Of a DNA stretch of 64,000 nucleotides, positions 54,361-63,645 are shown piece after piece. The stretch covers positions 1 to 64,000 of the forward strand of contig NZ_RCVQ01000007.1 in assembly GCF_016107285.1 (NCBI RefSeq), read 5' to 3'. Numbering within the stretch: position 1 is the stretch's first letter; each line of letters starts with the position of its first letter. Below the pieces are notes generated by a model. That model did not search any database. It was not told where the DNA came from and saw only the letters and a program-made list of their open reading frames with translations. The position numbers and the translations under genes were made by a program. This stretch comes from Roseomonas sp. KE0001. Lineage in GTDB: Bacteria; Pseudomonadota; Alphaproteobacteria; Acetobacterales; Acetobacteraceae.

Positions 54361-56179
54361 CCCCCTCGGGTGCTTCCTCGTCCGCGATCTGCACGATCGC
54401 CTTGCCGGCGACCCTTGCCTGCCGCTGGTGGTAGTAGCCGATCACGAAGCGGCCCTGCTCCTCCAGCCGCAGGGCGCGCGGTAGGGCCGGTGGCAGCATG
54501 GCCGCGATCTGGTCCATCTCGCGCTCCACGAAGCCGCCCTTGCGGTCCTTGCGCAGCTTGGAGAGATGGTTCTGCATCCCGCGCAGCAGCAGCGGGAAGA
54601 CACTGGCCGGCGTGGCGGAGGCCGCGCCGAAATAGCGATCGCGGATGGTCGCGTTCACCGTGCCGAGCGCCATGCGCTGGGCGATCTCCGCCATGGCGAA
54701 CATGCGGCCCAGCTGGTAGGCGGCATTCGGTTCCTCGCGGTCGAGGCTCACGGGCGGGTCCTCCTTTCGATCTTCTTGGCGGCGCCTGAGGCGATGCTCG
54801 CGGGCCAGAACGGCGCGGATGGCGGCGGCGTGCCAGCCGGTGGCGGGATCGTCCCCCGCCCGCAGCCGCAGGATCGCGGCCGAGAGCAGGGTGCGTGGAT
54901 AGGGGGCGCCGGAGAGAACAGCGCGCGTCACCTCGCCCGCCAGCAGGGGTGGGATGTTCTCGAACTTGCCCTGCAGCGCGGTGGTGCGCATCAGCAGCCA
55001 GTTGACGGAGGGCGGCGCGCGCCAGGGCAGAGGCTCGATCGCGAGGTCCTGGTAGTGCCGCGCCAGGCAGCGCGCGAAGGCCCCGAAGGAATCGCTCAGC
55101 CAGAAGCGCACCGACAGCCGCGCGGCATTGGGCGAGAGGCCCAGCACATGGAAGCGCACGTCCTCATCCAGCCGCGGGTCCATCTCCCGCAGCGGCCTGC
55201 CCTCCGACAGCGCGGCCAGCACCTCCTGTACGCGGCGTGTGGCGGCGGCATCCTTGTCCAGCCCGGCCTCGGCGCCAGCGACGGCAGGGGCCGGCGGGTC
55301 GCCCAGCAGGGCGAAGATGTCCTCGGCCGCCCGCGCCGCCGCCTCCGCGGCCGGGCTGGCATCACGCGCATCGGCCCAGAACACCACGGTGGCGTCGCCC
55401 AGCGGGCGGCGCAGGCGGTTGGCGCTGCCGCGATCCAGCAGCCGGTTCAGCGCGGCGCCGTAGCGGAAGGCGGCGGCCTCCGAGGTCGGCGCGTTGTCGC
55501 CCTGCGCCTTGCCATAGGAGGTGAAGGCATCAAGGTTGAAGGACACCAGCGCGGCGCCGGAGGATTGCGCACCCTCCACACCCTTGATGACCGGGTGCAG
55601 GCGCCGTGCCGGGCCCGGCTGGCCGGTTACCAGGCAGAGTATCGTGGGCGCATCGCCGCCAGCCCGCTGTTCCACCAGAGCCCGCGCCGCCGCGCGCTGA
55701 TGGATGAAGCCGGCCTCGCCATCCAGGCGGAACACGATATTGGCGTCCAGCATGTCCGGCAGAAAAGGCGGCGCATCGAAGCGCTCCGGCTTCCAGTCCT
55801 CCAGGAAGCGCCGAAGCGCCAGGAGGCCCTCGTCATCGGTGCCGGTCAGCAACTGCGTGTGCGAGGCCTGGAAGGCGGCGTGCTCGGCGGCCGTCCGTTT
55901 GCCCTCACCCGCCGTGCGACCGAGCGCATAGGCCGATTTGTCCCATAGCAGGTTGGGTAGGATGCCCACGGTGCGCTTGACCGCCGCCGGCACTTCCTCC
56001 AGCCGCGGCACAAGCTTCTTGCCCGATGCCACCCGCAGGTCGAGCACAGCCACCGGCTCCCCGGCTGGGGACAGCACGATGGCGAAGCCGATCTTCTCGC
56101 GCGAGAAACCCGGTGCCTCCGCCTCCCCCCGCGCCGCCATCCGCCCGTAATAACGGTCCAGCGACTGCAGGATCGTCAT
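54344..56179 (-). CDS. cas8c: type I-C Cascade large subunit Cas8c (Csd1)
   Basis: This 611-residue large subunit is expected to recognise the PAM. The start MTILQSLDRYYGRMAARGEA and the GFSREKIGFAIVLSPAGEPV segment are characteristic of Csd1. GQPGPARRLHPVIKGVEGAQ and ALVSFNLDAFTSYGKAQG follow. The C-terminal part may give rise to the separate small subunit Cas11c by internal translation, as known for I-C; in-frame Met and Val codons exist there but none is decisive by eye. The start overlaps the cas5 stop by 4 bp. Confidence 0.94.
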   Translation of the reverse strand: MTILQSLDRYYGRMAARGEAEAPGFSREKIGFAIVLSPAGEPVAVLDLRVASGKKLVPRLEEVPAAVKRTVGILPNLLWDKSAYALGRTAGEGKRTAAEHAAFQASHTQLLTGTDDEGLLALRRFLEDWKPERFDAPPFLPDMLDANIVFRLDGEAGFIHQRAAARALVEQRAGGDAPTILCLVTGQPGPARRLHPVIKGVEGAQSSGAALVSFNLDAFTSYGKAQGDNAPTSEAAAFRYGAALNRLLDRGSANRLRRPLGDATVVFWADARDASPAAEAAARAAEDIFALLGDPPAPAVAGAEAGLDKDAAATRRVQEVLAALSEGRPLREMDPRLDEDVRFHVLGLSPNAARLSVRFWLSDSFGAFARCLARHYQDLAIEPLPWRAPPSVNWLLMRTTALQGKFENIPPLLAGEVTRAVLSGAPYPRTLLSAAILRLRAGDDPATGWHAAAIRAVLAREHRLRRRQEDRKEDPPVSLDREEPNAAYQLGRMFAMAEIAQRMALGTVNATIRDRYFGAASATPASVFPLLLRGMQNHLSKLRKDRKGGFVEREMDQIAAMLPPALPRALRLEEQGRFVIGYYHQRQARVAGKAIVQIADEEAPEGDDASE

Positions 56180-56853
56180 GCCGTGCTGCCCTGCGCCAGA
56201 CAGGCCCGCACATCCACCACCCCATTCTCCAGCCTGGCCCGGAAGAAGCGGGAGGCGGCGCCGGCATCATGGTCGATGTCGTACAGCATCCAGCCGAGAT
56301 CCTGGTCGCGCTGGCCGGGCAGCAGTTTGCTCTCCGGCAAGGGCGCGCCCTCCGGGATCAGGGCGAAGTCGGCGGCGAATTCCCAGGTGCCCAGGCAGGG
56401 GCAGTGGAAGCACTGCCCGGAGGCCGCGCGGCGGTTGAACATGGCGGCGTGCTTGGCAGGCGTGTCTTCCACCCCAGCGCGCGGCGTCATCTCGAAATGT
56501 GCCTCGATCACATAGGCCACGTCCACCAGCAGGGTTGTGGCGCGCTGCTGCCGCACCTCCTCCGCCACCAGACCCAGCCCTTGCGTGGTGCCGGCGCGCA
56601 TGGCCCGCTCGGCCGTCGCGGCGCTGGCCCTGGCGCTGACCTCGTTGCGGCGGAAGGACTGGAAGCGGATGGGCCGCAGCACGTGGATGCGGTCCACCAC
56701 CCAGCGCAATGCAGGCTTCCAGTGAATGGCTTCCAGGATTCCGCGCGCGGCGGAGGGTGTCATCACGTCGTAGGAGACGCGCTCGACCTTCATCTCAGGT
56801 CTGGTAAAGAAGGCGCGGGGACCCCAGACGTGCAAGCGAATGCCGTAGGACAT
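56176..56853 (-). CDS. cas5: crRNA-processing endonuclease Cas5c
   Basis: This encodes 225 residues from ATG 56853, with AGGAGG directly upstream. In type I-C it replaces Cas6 and cuts the repeat RNA, then caps the crRNA handle. MSYGIRLHVWGPRAFFTRPE and VERVSYDVMTPSAARGILEA are typical. RPIRFQSFRRNEVSARA, the PAKHAAMFNRRAASGQCFHC segment (candidate catalytic Lys-His) and CLGTWEFAADF follow. It is the first gene of the operon and is preceded by an AT-rich promoter island. Confidence 0.94.
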   Translation of the reverse strand: MSYGIRLHVWGPRAFFTRPEMKVERVSYDVMTPSAARGILEAIHWKPALRWVVDRIHVLRPIRFQSFRRNEVSARASAATAERAMRAGTTQGLGLVAEEVRQQRATTLLVDVAYVIEAHFEMTPRAGVEDTPAKHAAMFNRRAASGQCFHCPCLGTWEFAADFALIPEGAPLPESKLLPGQRDQDLGWMLYDIDHDAGAASRFFRARLENGVVDVRACLAQGSTA

Positions 56854-56879
56854 TGTCCTCCTACCGCGGCGCCATAGCA

Positions 56880-56945
56880 CCACCGGTTGCTTTATATAAA
56901 TGGTAATATCATGGAATCGATATAAGCTGAAGCCGGAAATGCTCA
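56880..56945 (-). promoter_or_regulatory. AT-rich promoter region of the cas operon
   Basis: The region upstream of cas5 is strikingly AT-rich for this genome, with TTTATATAAA-type sequence and ATGATATTACC on the minus strand. It is the obvious place for the cas promoter and could attract a nucleoid silencer. No -35/-10 pair was fixed with confidence. Confidence 0.5.
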
Positions 56946-56954
56946 GGGCCCGCT

Positions 56955-57090
56955 TCATAATGGTCGTGGCATTCGCCGGACGAGCATGAGGGTGGCTGTC
57001 AGGTTAAAGAACGCCGAGGAAAGGTGGACATCCTTCTCGTGGCGAGTGGCAACGGCGCCATTCCTTCAGGCGCACCCAGAGGTTGGGGTG
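56955..57090 (-). pseudogene. decayed C-terminal end of an IS5-like transposase
   Basis: On the minus strand, 57090-57052 reads HPNLWVRLKEWRR. After a one-base offset, 57050-56955 reads ATRHEKDVHLSSAFFNLTAT and on to MLVRRMPRPL and a TGA. Joined, RLKEWRR.ATRxEK...FFNLTATLMLVRR has the typical end of IS5-family DDE transposases. The frameshift at about 57051 and the lack of an upstream catalytic part show a remnant. Confidence 0.5.
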
Positions 57091-57464
57091 CCTGCCGCCG
57101 CAGCCAGACGCTTCGGCCGGGTGGTCAGAGGCGCCTGTCTACCTCCGTCGACTCCCAGTTCCTTCTGTTCGCGTCGACAAGTGCGATGAGGGCGGACCGA
57201 TCCTGGCGCAAAGCGACATGGTCATGGGCTGGAAGGATCGGACCAACTGGGAGAGGCTGTTTTCGTCGGAGTCGAAACCCAGCGAGCAGACCTGAGGACC
57301 AGGAACACCTCTCGGGGCTAGGCGGTAGCAAACTGCCTGGAGTCAAACCCCCTGCGCCCGGATGCCTTGGACAGGTATCCGACAGCCACTCGTGAACGAT
57401 TGTGCGGGTAACTGTGGGGTCTAGGGGCTGAATATCCCCTAAACTCTTGTATTTAAACGCGTCC

Positions 57465-57540
57465 TGGCGTCCCCAACGGGATTCGAACCCGTGTTACCAA
57501 CGTGAAAGGCTGGTGTCCTAGGCCTCTAGACGATGGGGAC
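57465..57540 (-). tRNA. tRNA-Glu (anticodon TTC)
   Basis: This 76-nt tRNA is read on the minus strand. The acceptor arms GTCCCCA and TGGGGAC pair fully; discriminator G and an encoded CCA end at 57465. The anticodon stem CCAGC/GTTGG encloses CTTTCAC, giving anticodon TTC at 57504-57506. The T-arm contains GGTTCGAATCC. tRNA genes are frequent integration points, and this one borders the CRISPR-Cas locus. Confidence 0.97.
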
Positions 57541-57646
57541 CCGAACGCGACGCGCGGCCATGGCAGCGCGGGCGGGCGGTTACTAGCCCAGGCCCGGCAG
57601 GGCGTCCAGACTATCGGTACTGTTTTCTTTCATGAGAACAACGGCC

Positions 57647-59443
57647 TCACGCCGCCGGAGCGCCATCCTGCACATGCAGGCTGGCCGTCACCGCGCCATT
57701 CCAGGCCTCGGCGCGCAAAGCACCGCACAGATGCAGCGGCGCGCCCCGGCTGTTCAGCAGCAGTTCCGCCAGCGGCCCCTCCTTGGCGCGGAAGCACACC
57801 GCCTTCAGGCGGCCACCCCCCTCGCCCTCGAGGAAGGCCCGCACGGTGTTGCCCTCCTTCCCCACCCGGTCGGCCCGCGCCACGCGCACGCGCGGCAGCA
57901 CGAAGAGCGGCTCCTCATGGCCGGCGCCGAACGGTCCGAGGCGCGCGATCTGCTCGGCCAGGGCCGCCGTCGCCGCCGGTACCAGCAGGGTACCGTCCAG
58001 CAGGAGGTCGGCGCTGGCCGGCAGATCGGCGGCATGCGCGAGGCGCTCGTTGAGAAAGGCGTGCACCGCCTCCCGCTGCTCGGGGCGGAAGGAGAAGCCG
58101 GCGGCCATGGCATGCCCGCCGCCGGTCTCGAACAGGCCGGATTGCCGCCCGGCGATCACCGCCGCGCCCAGATCGACACCGGGCACGGACCGCCCGGAGC
58201 CCTTGGCCAGGCCATCGGCCAGGCCGGCGACGCAGGTCGGGCGGTTGAAGCGCTCCTTCACCCGGCCTGCGACGATGCCGACGACGCCCGGATGCCACCC
58301 CTCCCCCACCAGCAGCAGCACCGGATGCCCGGCCTCGACCTGGGCCTCGGCCTCGGCGAAGGCGGCGGCGAGCACCTCGCCCTCAACCTCCTGGCGGCGG
58401 CGATTCACGGCATCGAGGCGCTCGGCCATGGCACGGGCCTCCACCGGGTCGTCGCAGGCCAGCAGCCGCAGGCCGAGATCCGGCTCGCCGATCCGCCCGG
58501 AGGCGTTGATGCGCGGCCCCAGCAGGAAGCCGAGCGTATAGGCCGAAGGGGCGTCCCGTGCCTGCGCCACCTCGAGCAGCGCGGCGATGCCGGGCCTGGC
58601 GCCGCGGGCCATCACCTTCAGCCCCTGGGTGACGAAGGCGCGGTTCAGGCCGGTCAGCGGCATCACGTCGCACACGGTGGCGAGCGCCACGAGATCCAGC
58701 AGGTCGAGCAGCCGGGGCTCCGGCCGGCCGGAGAAGAAGCCGGAGCGCCGCAGTTCGCGCAGCGTCGCCACCGCCGCCATGAAACCGACCGCCGCGGCGC
58801 AGAGGTGCCGCAGACCCGAGCCGCAGTCGAGGCGGTTCGGATTGACCGCCGCCACCACCGCCGGCACCGGCCCTTCGGCCTTGTGATGGTCGAGCACCAC
58901 GACATCCGCCCGGCCCTCGGCCGCGCGCAGCGCCTCATGGGCGGCGATGCCGCAATCGACGCAGACGACGAGCGTGGCGCCCTCGGCGCAGAGGGCGGCG
59001 ATGGCGGCGGGATTGGGGCCGTAGCCCTCCTTCAGCCGGTCCGGCACGTAATGCCGCACCGGGCAGCCCAGCTCGCGCAGGAAGCGCAGCATCAGCGCGC
59101 CGGCGCAGGCGCCGTCCACGTCGTAATCGCCGAAGACCGCGACCGGTTCGCCGCGCCGCACCGCCGCCGCCAGGCGTTCGGCGGCGCGGTCCATGTCGAG
59201 CAGCACGGAAGGATCGGGCAGCAGGGCCCGCAGCGTCGGCTCCAGGAACAGCGGCGCCGCCTCGAGATCGATGCCGCGCGCCGCCATGAGCTGCCCGACA
59301 AGCTCGGGCAGGTCGAGGCGCTGGGCGATGGCCAGGCCGGTCCGCGCGTCCCCCTGCCGCCACAGCCAGCGCCGCCCGAGGGCGGAGCGGGCCACGCCGA
59401 GGACCAGCCCGGGCGCCGCCACCTCCGCCGGCAGGTCAGTCAA
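57647..59443 (-). CDS. recJ: single-strand DNA exonuclease RecJ
   Basis: This 598-residue 5'-3' single-strand exonuclease acts in recombination and mismatch repair. It starts at TTG 59443, overlapping the glpX stop by 8 bp, which implies coupled translation. DHH-family motifs: PVAVFGDYDVDGACAGALM, CVDCGIAAHE, VVVLDHHKAEGPVP, then the C-terminal DHHA1 part with GPRINASGRIGEPDLG and ETGGGHAMAAGFSF. The length is normal. Confidence 0.94.
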   Translation of the reverse strand: MTDLPAEVAAPGLVLGVARSALGRRWLWRQGDARTGLAIAQRLDLPELVGQLMAARGIDLEAAPLFLEPTLRALLPDPSVLLDMDRAAERLAAAVRRGEPVAVFGDYDVDGACAGALMLRFLRELGCPVRHYVPDRLKEGYGPNPAAIAALCAEGATLVVCVDCGIAAHEALRAAEGRADVVVLDHHKAEGPVPAVVAAVNPNRLDCGSGLRHLCAAAVGFMAAVATLRELRRSGFFSGRPEPRLLDLLDLVALATVCDVMPLTGLNRAFVTQGLKVMARGARPGIAALLEVAQARDAPSAYTLGFLLGPRINASGRIGEPDLGLRLLACDDPVEARAMAERLDAVNRRRQEVEGEVLAAAFAEAEAQVEAGHPVLLLVGEGWHPGVVGIVAGRVKERFNRPTCVAGLADGLAKGSGRSVPGVDLGAAVIAGRQSGLFETGGGHAMAAGFSFRPEQREAVHAFLNERLAHAADLPASADLLLDGTLLVPAATAALAEQIARLGPFGAGHEEPLFVLPRVRVARADRVGKEGNTVRAFLEGEGGGRLKAVCFRAKEGPLAELLLNSRGAPLHLCGALRAEAWNGAVTASLHVQDGAPAA

Positions 59444-60416
59444 CGAAGGCGCTCGGCTTGAGGGAGAAGTTGTGGTGGCCCTCGATGTAGCGGACGGTGC
59501 CGGTCTTGCTGCGCATGACGATCGAATGGGTGTAGGCCCGCCCGCCCTTGCGCCGCACGCCGTGCAGCATCGGTCCGCCGGTCACGCCGGTCGCGGCGAA
59601 CATCACCTCGCCATGCGCCAGGTCCTCGGCGGTCAGCTTCCGGTGCGGATCGGTCAGGCCCATGCCGCGGGCGCGCTCGATCTGCGTCTCGTCCTCGTAG
59701 AGCAGCCGCCCCTGCATCTGGCCGCCGATGCAGCGCAGCGCCGCCGCCGCCAGCACGCCCTCCGGCGCGCCGCCGGAACCGAGATACATGTCGACGCCCG
59801 TGTCCGCCTGGGAGACGGCGATCAGGCCCGCGACATCGCCATCGGGGATCAGCATGATGCGCGCGCCCGCCTCGCGGCACTGGCGGATGATGTCCTTGTG
59901 CCGGTCACGGCCGAGGATGCAGACGACCAGGTCGTTGATCTCGACCTGCTTGGCCTTGGCCAGCTCGCGCAGGTTCTCGCCGGGCGTCGCGTCCAGGTCG
60001 ACGATGCCGGCCGGCAGGCCGGGCCCGACGGCGATCTTGTCCATGTAGATGTCGGGCGCGTGCAGGAAGCCGCCATCCTCGGCCACGGCCAGGGTGGCGA
60101 TGGAGTTCGGCCCGCCGGTGGCGCAGATGTTGGTGCCTTCCAGCGGATCGACGGCGATATCGACCTTCGGGCCGCCGGTGCCGACCTTCTCGCCGATGTA
60201 GAGCATCGGCGCCTCGTCCATCTCGCCCTCGCCGATGACGACGGTGCCGCTGATGGCGATGGTGTCGAAGGCCTTGCGCATGGCGTCCACGGCGGCGCCG
60301 TCGGCGGCGTTCTTGTCGCCCCGCCCGATCCAGCGGCTGGCGGCCAGCGCCGCCGCCTCCGTCACACGCACCAGTTCCAGGGCGAGGTTGCGGTCAACGG
60401 GTGTGCTGTCGCGCAT
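59436..60416 (-). CDS. glpX: class II fructose-1,6-bisphosphatase
   Basis: This encodes 326 residues from ATG 60416, with CAGGAG upstream. It hydrolyses fructose 1,6-bisphosphate in gluconeogenesis. VVIGEGEMDEAPMLYIGEKV and DIAVDPLEGTNICATGGPNS are the metal- and substrate-binding signatures of GlpX; GVDMYLGSGGAPEGVLAAAA follows. It lies between hom and recJ, an order that recurs in related alphaproteobacteria. Confidence 0.95.
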   Translation of the reverse strand: MRDSTPVDRNLALELVRVTEAAALAASRWIGRGDKNAADGAAVDAMRKAFDTIAISGTVVIGEGEMDEAPMLYIGEKVGTGGPKVDIAVDPLEGTNICATGGPNSIATLAVAEDGGFLHAPDIYMDKIAVGPGLPAGIVDLDATPGENLRELAKAKQVEINDLVVCILGRDRHKDIIRQCREAGARIMLIPDGDVAGLIAVSQADTGVDMYLGSGGAPEGVLAAAALRCIGGQMQGRLLYEDETQIERARGMGLTDPHRKLTAEDLAHGEVMFAATGVTGGPMLHGVRRKGGRAYTHSIVMRSKTGTVRYIEGHHNFSLKPSAFVD

Positions 60417-60468
60417 GATGGGCTCCTGTTTGTACCCTGTCCGGGGCTTCGCCTGCCCCAACGCCTGT

Positions 60469-61767
60469 TCAGAAGGTTTCGATGCGGATCAGCGCCGGCG
60501 GCTCCAGCACCGCCTCCAGGGCGACGATCCGCTGCAAGGCCGCGCGCATGGCCGATTCCTGGCAGTCATGGGTGGTGAGCACGACCGGCACGGCCTCGCC
60601 CGGCGCGCGGCCCCGCTGGATCATGGATTCGAGGCTCACCCCATGATCGCGCAGCACGCCCGTGACATCGGCGATGACGCCGGGCCGGTCGAGCACCATC
60701 AGGCGCAGGTAGTAGGCGCCGCGATGCGCGCTCATCGGCTGCGCCGGCGCCGCGGAGAGCGTGCTCGCGCCCCAGACCGGTGTGTGGCGCCCGCGCGCGA
60801 TGTCGATCAGGTCGGCGGCCACGGCGCTGGCTGTGGGCCCCGCGCCGGCGCCGCGTCCTTCCAGCACGACGCGGCCGACGAAGTCGCCCTCCGCCACCAC
60901 GGCGTTGAACACACCGTCGACCTTGGCGATGGGATGGTCGACCGGCACCATGCAGGGATGCACGCGCGTGGCGATGCCGCCCTCGGCCCGCTCGGCGATG
61001 CCGAGCAGCTTGATCCGGTAGCCGAGTTCCCGCGCCAGGCTGATGTCGAGCGCGGAGACGCCGCGGATGCCCTCGACATGCACCGCCTCGAAGGCGACCG
61101 GCCGGCCGAAGGCCAGCGCCGCCAGGATGGCGAGCTTGTGCGCCGCGTCGATGCCGTCCACGTCGAAGGAGGGATCGGCCTCGGCGTAGCCGAGCTTCTG
61201 CGCCTCGGCGAGCACGTCGGCGAATTCGCGGCCCGCCCCCTGCCGCTCGGCCTGCATGCAGGTCAGGATGTAGTTGCAGGTGCCGTTCAGGATGCCGGTG
61301 ACGCGATCGATGCGGTTGGCCGCCAGCCCTTCGCGCAAGGCCTTGATGGCGGGGATGCCGCCGGCGACCGCCGCCTCGTAGGCCAGCGGCACGCCCGCCG
61401 CCTCGGCCTGGGCGGCCAGCGCGACGCCGTGCAGCGCCAGCAGGGCCTTGTTGGCCGTCACCACCGGGCGGCGGGCGCCGAGCGCCGCCTCCACCGTGGC
61501 ACGGGCCGGGCCGGCGCTGCCGCCGATCAGCTCCACCACCACATCGGCCGGCGCCTCGGCGGCCATGGCCACCGGGTCGTCGTACCAGCGCAACCCCTCG
61601 AGCGGGACGCCCCGGTCGCGGCCGCGGTCCCGGGCCGAGACGGCGGTGACGACGATGGGCCGCCCGGCGCGGGCCGCGATGAGCTCGGCGTTCTGCCGCA
61701 GCAGGACCAGGAGCCCGGCGCCGACCGTGCCCAGGCCGGCGACGGCAACGGAAAGCGGGCGCGTCAT
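60469..61767 (-). CDS. hom: homoserine dehydrogenase
   Basis: This 432-residue enzyme reduces aspartate semialdehyde to homoserine for threonine and methionine synthesis. The N-terminal NAD(P) motif is VAVAGLGTVGAGLL; the catalytic domain has VTANKALLALHG, AYEAAVAGGIPAIKALREGL, and GILNGTCNYILTCM with DPSFDVDGIDAAHKLAILAA. A C-terminal ACT domain (LRLMVLDRPGVIADVTGVLR) suggests amino-acid feedback control. ATG 61767 overlaps the alaC stop (ATGA). Confidence 0.95.
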   Translation of the reverse strand: MTRPLSVAVAGLGTVGAGLLVLLRQNAELIAARAGRPIVVTAVSARDRGRDRGVPLEGLRWYDDPVAMAAEAPADVVVELIGGSAGPARATVEAALGARRPVVTANKALLALHGVALAAQAEAAGVPLAYEAAVAGGIPAIKALREGLAANRIDRVTGILNGTCNYILTCMQAERQGAGREFADVLAEAQKLGYAEADPSFDVDGIDAAHKLAILAALAFGRPVAFEAVHVEGIRGVSALDISLARELGYRIKLLGIAERAEGGIATRVHPCMVPVDHPIAKVDGVFNAVVAEGDFVGRVVLEGRGAGAGPTASAVAADLIDIARGRHTPVWGASTLSAAPAQPMSAHRGAYYLRLMVLDRPGVIADVTGVLRDHGVSLESMIQRGRAPGEAVPVVLTTHDCQESAMRAALQRIVALEAVLEPPALIRIETF

Positions 61768-63002
61768 GCGTTGTTCACCAGATCGGAGGAGGTCAGGCCG
61801 AGGGGCTCGGCGGCCGGCCCGCCATTGTCGGCCTGGAGGAAGGTGCGGATGCCGCGCAGCGCCTGCCGGATGCGCTGCGTGTTCTCGACCATGGCGATGC
61901 GCACATGGCCGTCGCCGTGCTCGCCGAAGCCCAGGCCCGGCGCCACCGCCACCTTGGCGCGGGCCAGCAGCAGCTTGGAGAACTCGACGCTGCCGAGATG
62001 GCGGAAGCGCTCGGGGATCTCGGCCCAGACGAACATGCCGGCCTCGGGCACCGGCACGTCCCAGCCGGCCTGGCGCAATCCCTTCACCAGCACGTCGCGG
62101 CGCTCGCGATAGAGTCGGCGCATGTCGTCGATGCAGTCCTGCGGCCCGTTCAGCGCCGCCGTGGAGGCGACCTGGATCGGCGTGAAGGCGCCGTAGTCCA
62201 GATAGGACTTCACCCGTGTCAGCGCCGCGATCAGCTTCGGATTGCCGGCGGCGAAGCCCATGCGCCATCCGGCCATGTTGTAGGTCTTGGACATCGAGGT
62301 GAACTCGACCGCCACGTCCCGCGCGCCCGGCACCTGCAGGATCGAGGGCGGCACGCGCGCGCCGTAGTACAGCTCGGCATAGGCGAGGTCGGAGAGCACG
62401 TAGATCTCGTGCTGCTTCGCGAAGGCGACGATCTCGCGGTAGAAGTCGAGATCGGCCATCAGGCCGGTCGGGTTGGACGGGTAGTTGATGATCAGCGCCG
62501 TCGGCTTCGGCACCGAGTGACGCACCGCGCGGTCAAGGGCGCGCAGCATCTCCTCGTCCGGCGTGTGCGGGATCGAGCGCACCGAGGCGCCGGCGATGAT
62601 GAAGCCGAACTGGTGGATCGGGTAGGACGGGTTGGGCACCAGGATGGTGTCGCCCGGCGAGGAGATGGCGGCGGCGAGATTGGCCAGCCCCTCCTTCGAG
62701 CCCAGCGTCGCCACCACCTCGGTGTCGGGGTTCAGCGTCACCTCGAAGCGGCGGGCATAGTAGTTGGCCAGGGCGCGGCGCAGGCCGGGAATGCCCTTGG
62801 AGGCCGAATAGCCGTGCGTGTTCGGGTTCTGCACCGCCTCGACCAGCTTGGCCACGATGTGCGGCGGCGTCGGGCTGTCCGGATTGCCCATGCCGAGATC
62901 CACGATGTCCTCGGCCGCGGCGCGGGCCTGGGCCTTCGCCTGGTTGACCTCGGCGAAGACATAGGGCGGCAGGCGGCGGATGCGGTGGAATTCCTCGGTC
63001 AT
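61764..63002 (-). CDS. alaC: PLP-dependent aminotransferase, AlaC-like
   Basis: This 412-residue fold-type I aminotransferase has DIVDLGMGNPDSPTPPHIV near the N-terminus, NYPSNPTG and the PLP-lysine segment FTSMSKTYNMAGWRMGFAAG, all typical of the alanine/LL-diaminopimelate aminotransferase group. It is commonly annotated as LL-diaminopimelate aminotransferase, but coupling to hom and wide conservation favour a general glutamate-pyruvate or aspartate-type role. The operon continues hom-glpX-recJ. Confidence 0.87.
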   Translation of the reverse strand: MTEEFHRIRRLPPYVFAEVNQAKAQARAAAEDIVDLGMGNPDSPTPPHIVAKLVEAVQNPNTHGYSASKGIPGLRRALANYYARRFEVTLNPDTEVVATLGSKEGLANLAAAISSPGDTILVPNPSYPIHQFGFIIAGASVRSIPHTPDEEMLRALDRAVRHSVPKPTALIINYPSNPTGLMADLDFYREIVAFAKQHEIYVLSDLAYAELYYGARVPPSILQVPGARDVAVEFTSMSKTYNMAGWRMGFAAGNPKLIAALTRVKSYLDYGAFTPIQVASTAALNGPQDCIDDMRRLYRERRDVLVKGLRQAGWDVPVPEAGMFVWAEIPERFRHLGSVEFSKLLLARAKVAVAPGLGFGEHGDGHVRIAMVENTQRIRQALRGIRTFLQADNGGPAAEPLGLTSSDLVNNA

Positions 63003-63084
63003 GGCCTTCTTGGGTCCGGAGTGGCGAAGGGGGCAGGATAGAGCGGCCGGCCGCGGCGCGGAATGGCGGGACGGAGATGCCGTG

Positions 63085-63645
63085 CTACAGCCGGGGCGGC
63101 GCCGGCGCCAGCAGTTCCGGCGCCGGCGGGGCCGGGGCGAGGAACTCCGCCGGCGGCGGGGCCGGGGCGGCGCCGGGGTCCTCCGGCAGCGGTGCCGCGG
63201 GCGTGTCCGGCGAGGCCGGCTGCCGGCCGACGGGCGGGGCGGCGGCGAGGCGGGCAGGCGCCGGCGGGCTCAGCGGGATGATCTCCGCCCCAACGGCGCC
63301 GGTCGGCGGCGGCGGCACGGGCTGCCCGGGCACCACCGGATCGCGCGACTGGCCGCGGGCCTCCGCCAGGCTGCGGCTCAGCGCCTCGCGGGCGGAGGGC
63401 GCGCCGCGGGCCGGGGCCGGCGGCACCGAGGCCAGGTTGGGATAGCCGCCATCGCTGCCGGGCGGCAGCGGGCGGCCCTGCAACGGCTCGCCGAAGGCGT
63501 TGCGGTAGAACTCCACCGGCCCCTCGCCCGGCGAGCCGACGCAGCCGCCGAGAGACGCCAGGGCCAGCAGCAGCACCGGCCATCCGCCGGCGCGCCGGGC
63601 CGGACCGGGGCACCCGTTTCCCTCGCGCTCGCTCCGCTGCCGCAT
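63085..63645 (-). CDS. proline-rich lipoprotein
   Basis: This encodes about 186 residues from ATG 63645, chosen because GGAGGT lies seven bases upstream. The lipoprotein signal (WPVLLLALASLGGC) is followed by a conserved-looking segment, PVEFYRNAFGEPLQGRPLPP then YPNLASVPPAP, which I associate with small alphaproteobacterial outer-membrane lipoproteins. The rest is Pro/Ala-rich and probably disordered. Function is unknown. Confidence 0.65.
   Translation of the reverse strand: MRQRSEREGNGCPGPARRAGGWPVLLLALASLGGCVGSPGEGPVEFYRNAFGEPLQGRPLPPGSDGGYPNLASVPPAPARGAPSAREALSRSLAEARGQSRDPVVPGQPVPPPPTGAVGAEIIPLSPPAPARLAAAPPVGRQPASPDTPAAPLPEDPGAAPAPPPAEFLAPAPPAPELLAPAPPRL

Larger units (their letters stand above)
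56854..57464. other. 611-bp region between cas5 and tRNA-Glu
   Basis: The left part holds the cas promoter, the middle holds a decayed transposase C-terminus (56955-57090), and the rest (57091-57464) shows no intact gene. Short hairpin TAGGGG/CCCCTA lies at 57422-57441, downstream of the tRNA, but without a T-tract. Confidence 0.5.

Noticed and set aside
57422-57441. TAGGGG/CCCCTA hairpin as a tRNA-Glu terminator
   Set aside because: The geometry is possible, but no T-tract follows on the minus strand, so I did not call it a terminator.
57632-59461. 609-codon plus-strand frame over recJ
   Set aside because: It is antisense to clear RecJ motifs and has shadow-frame composition.
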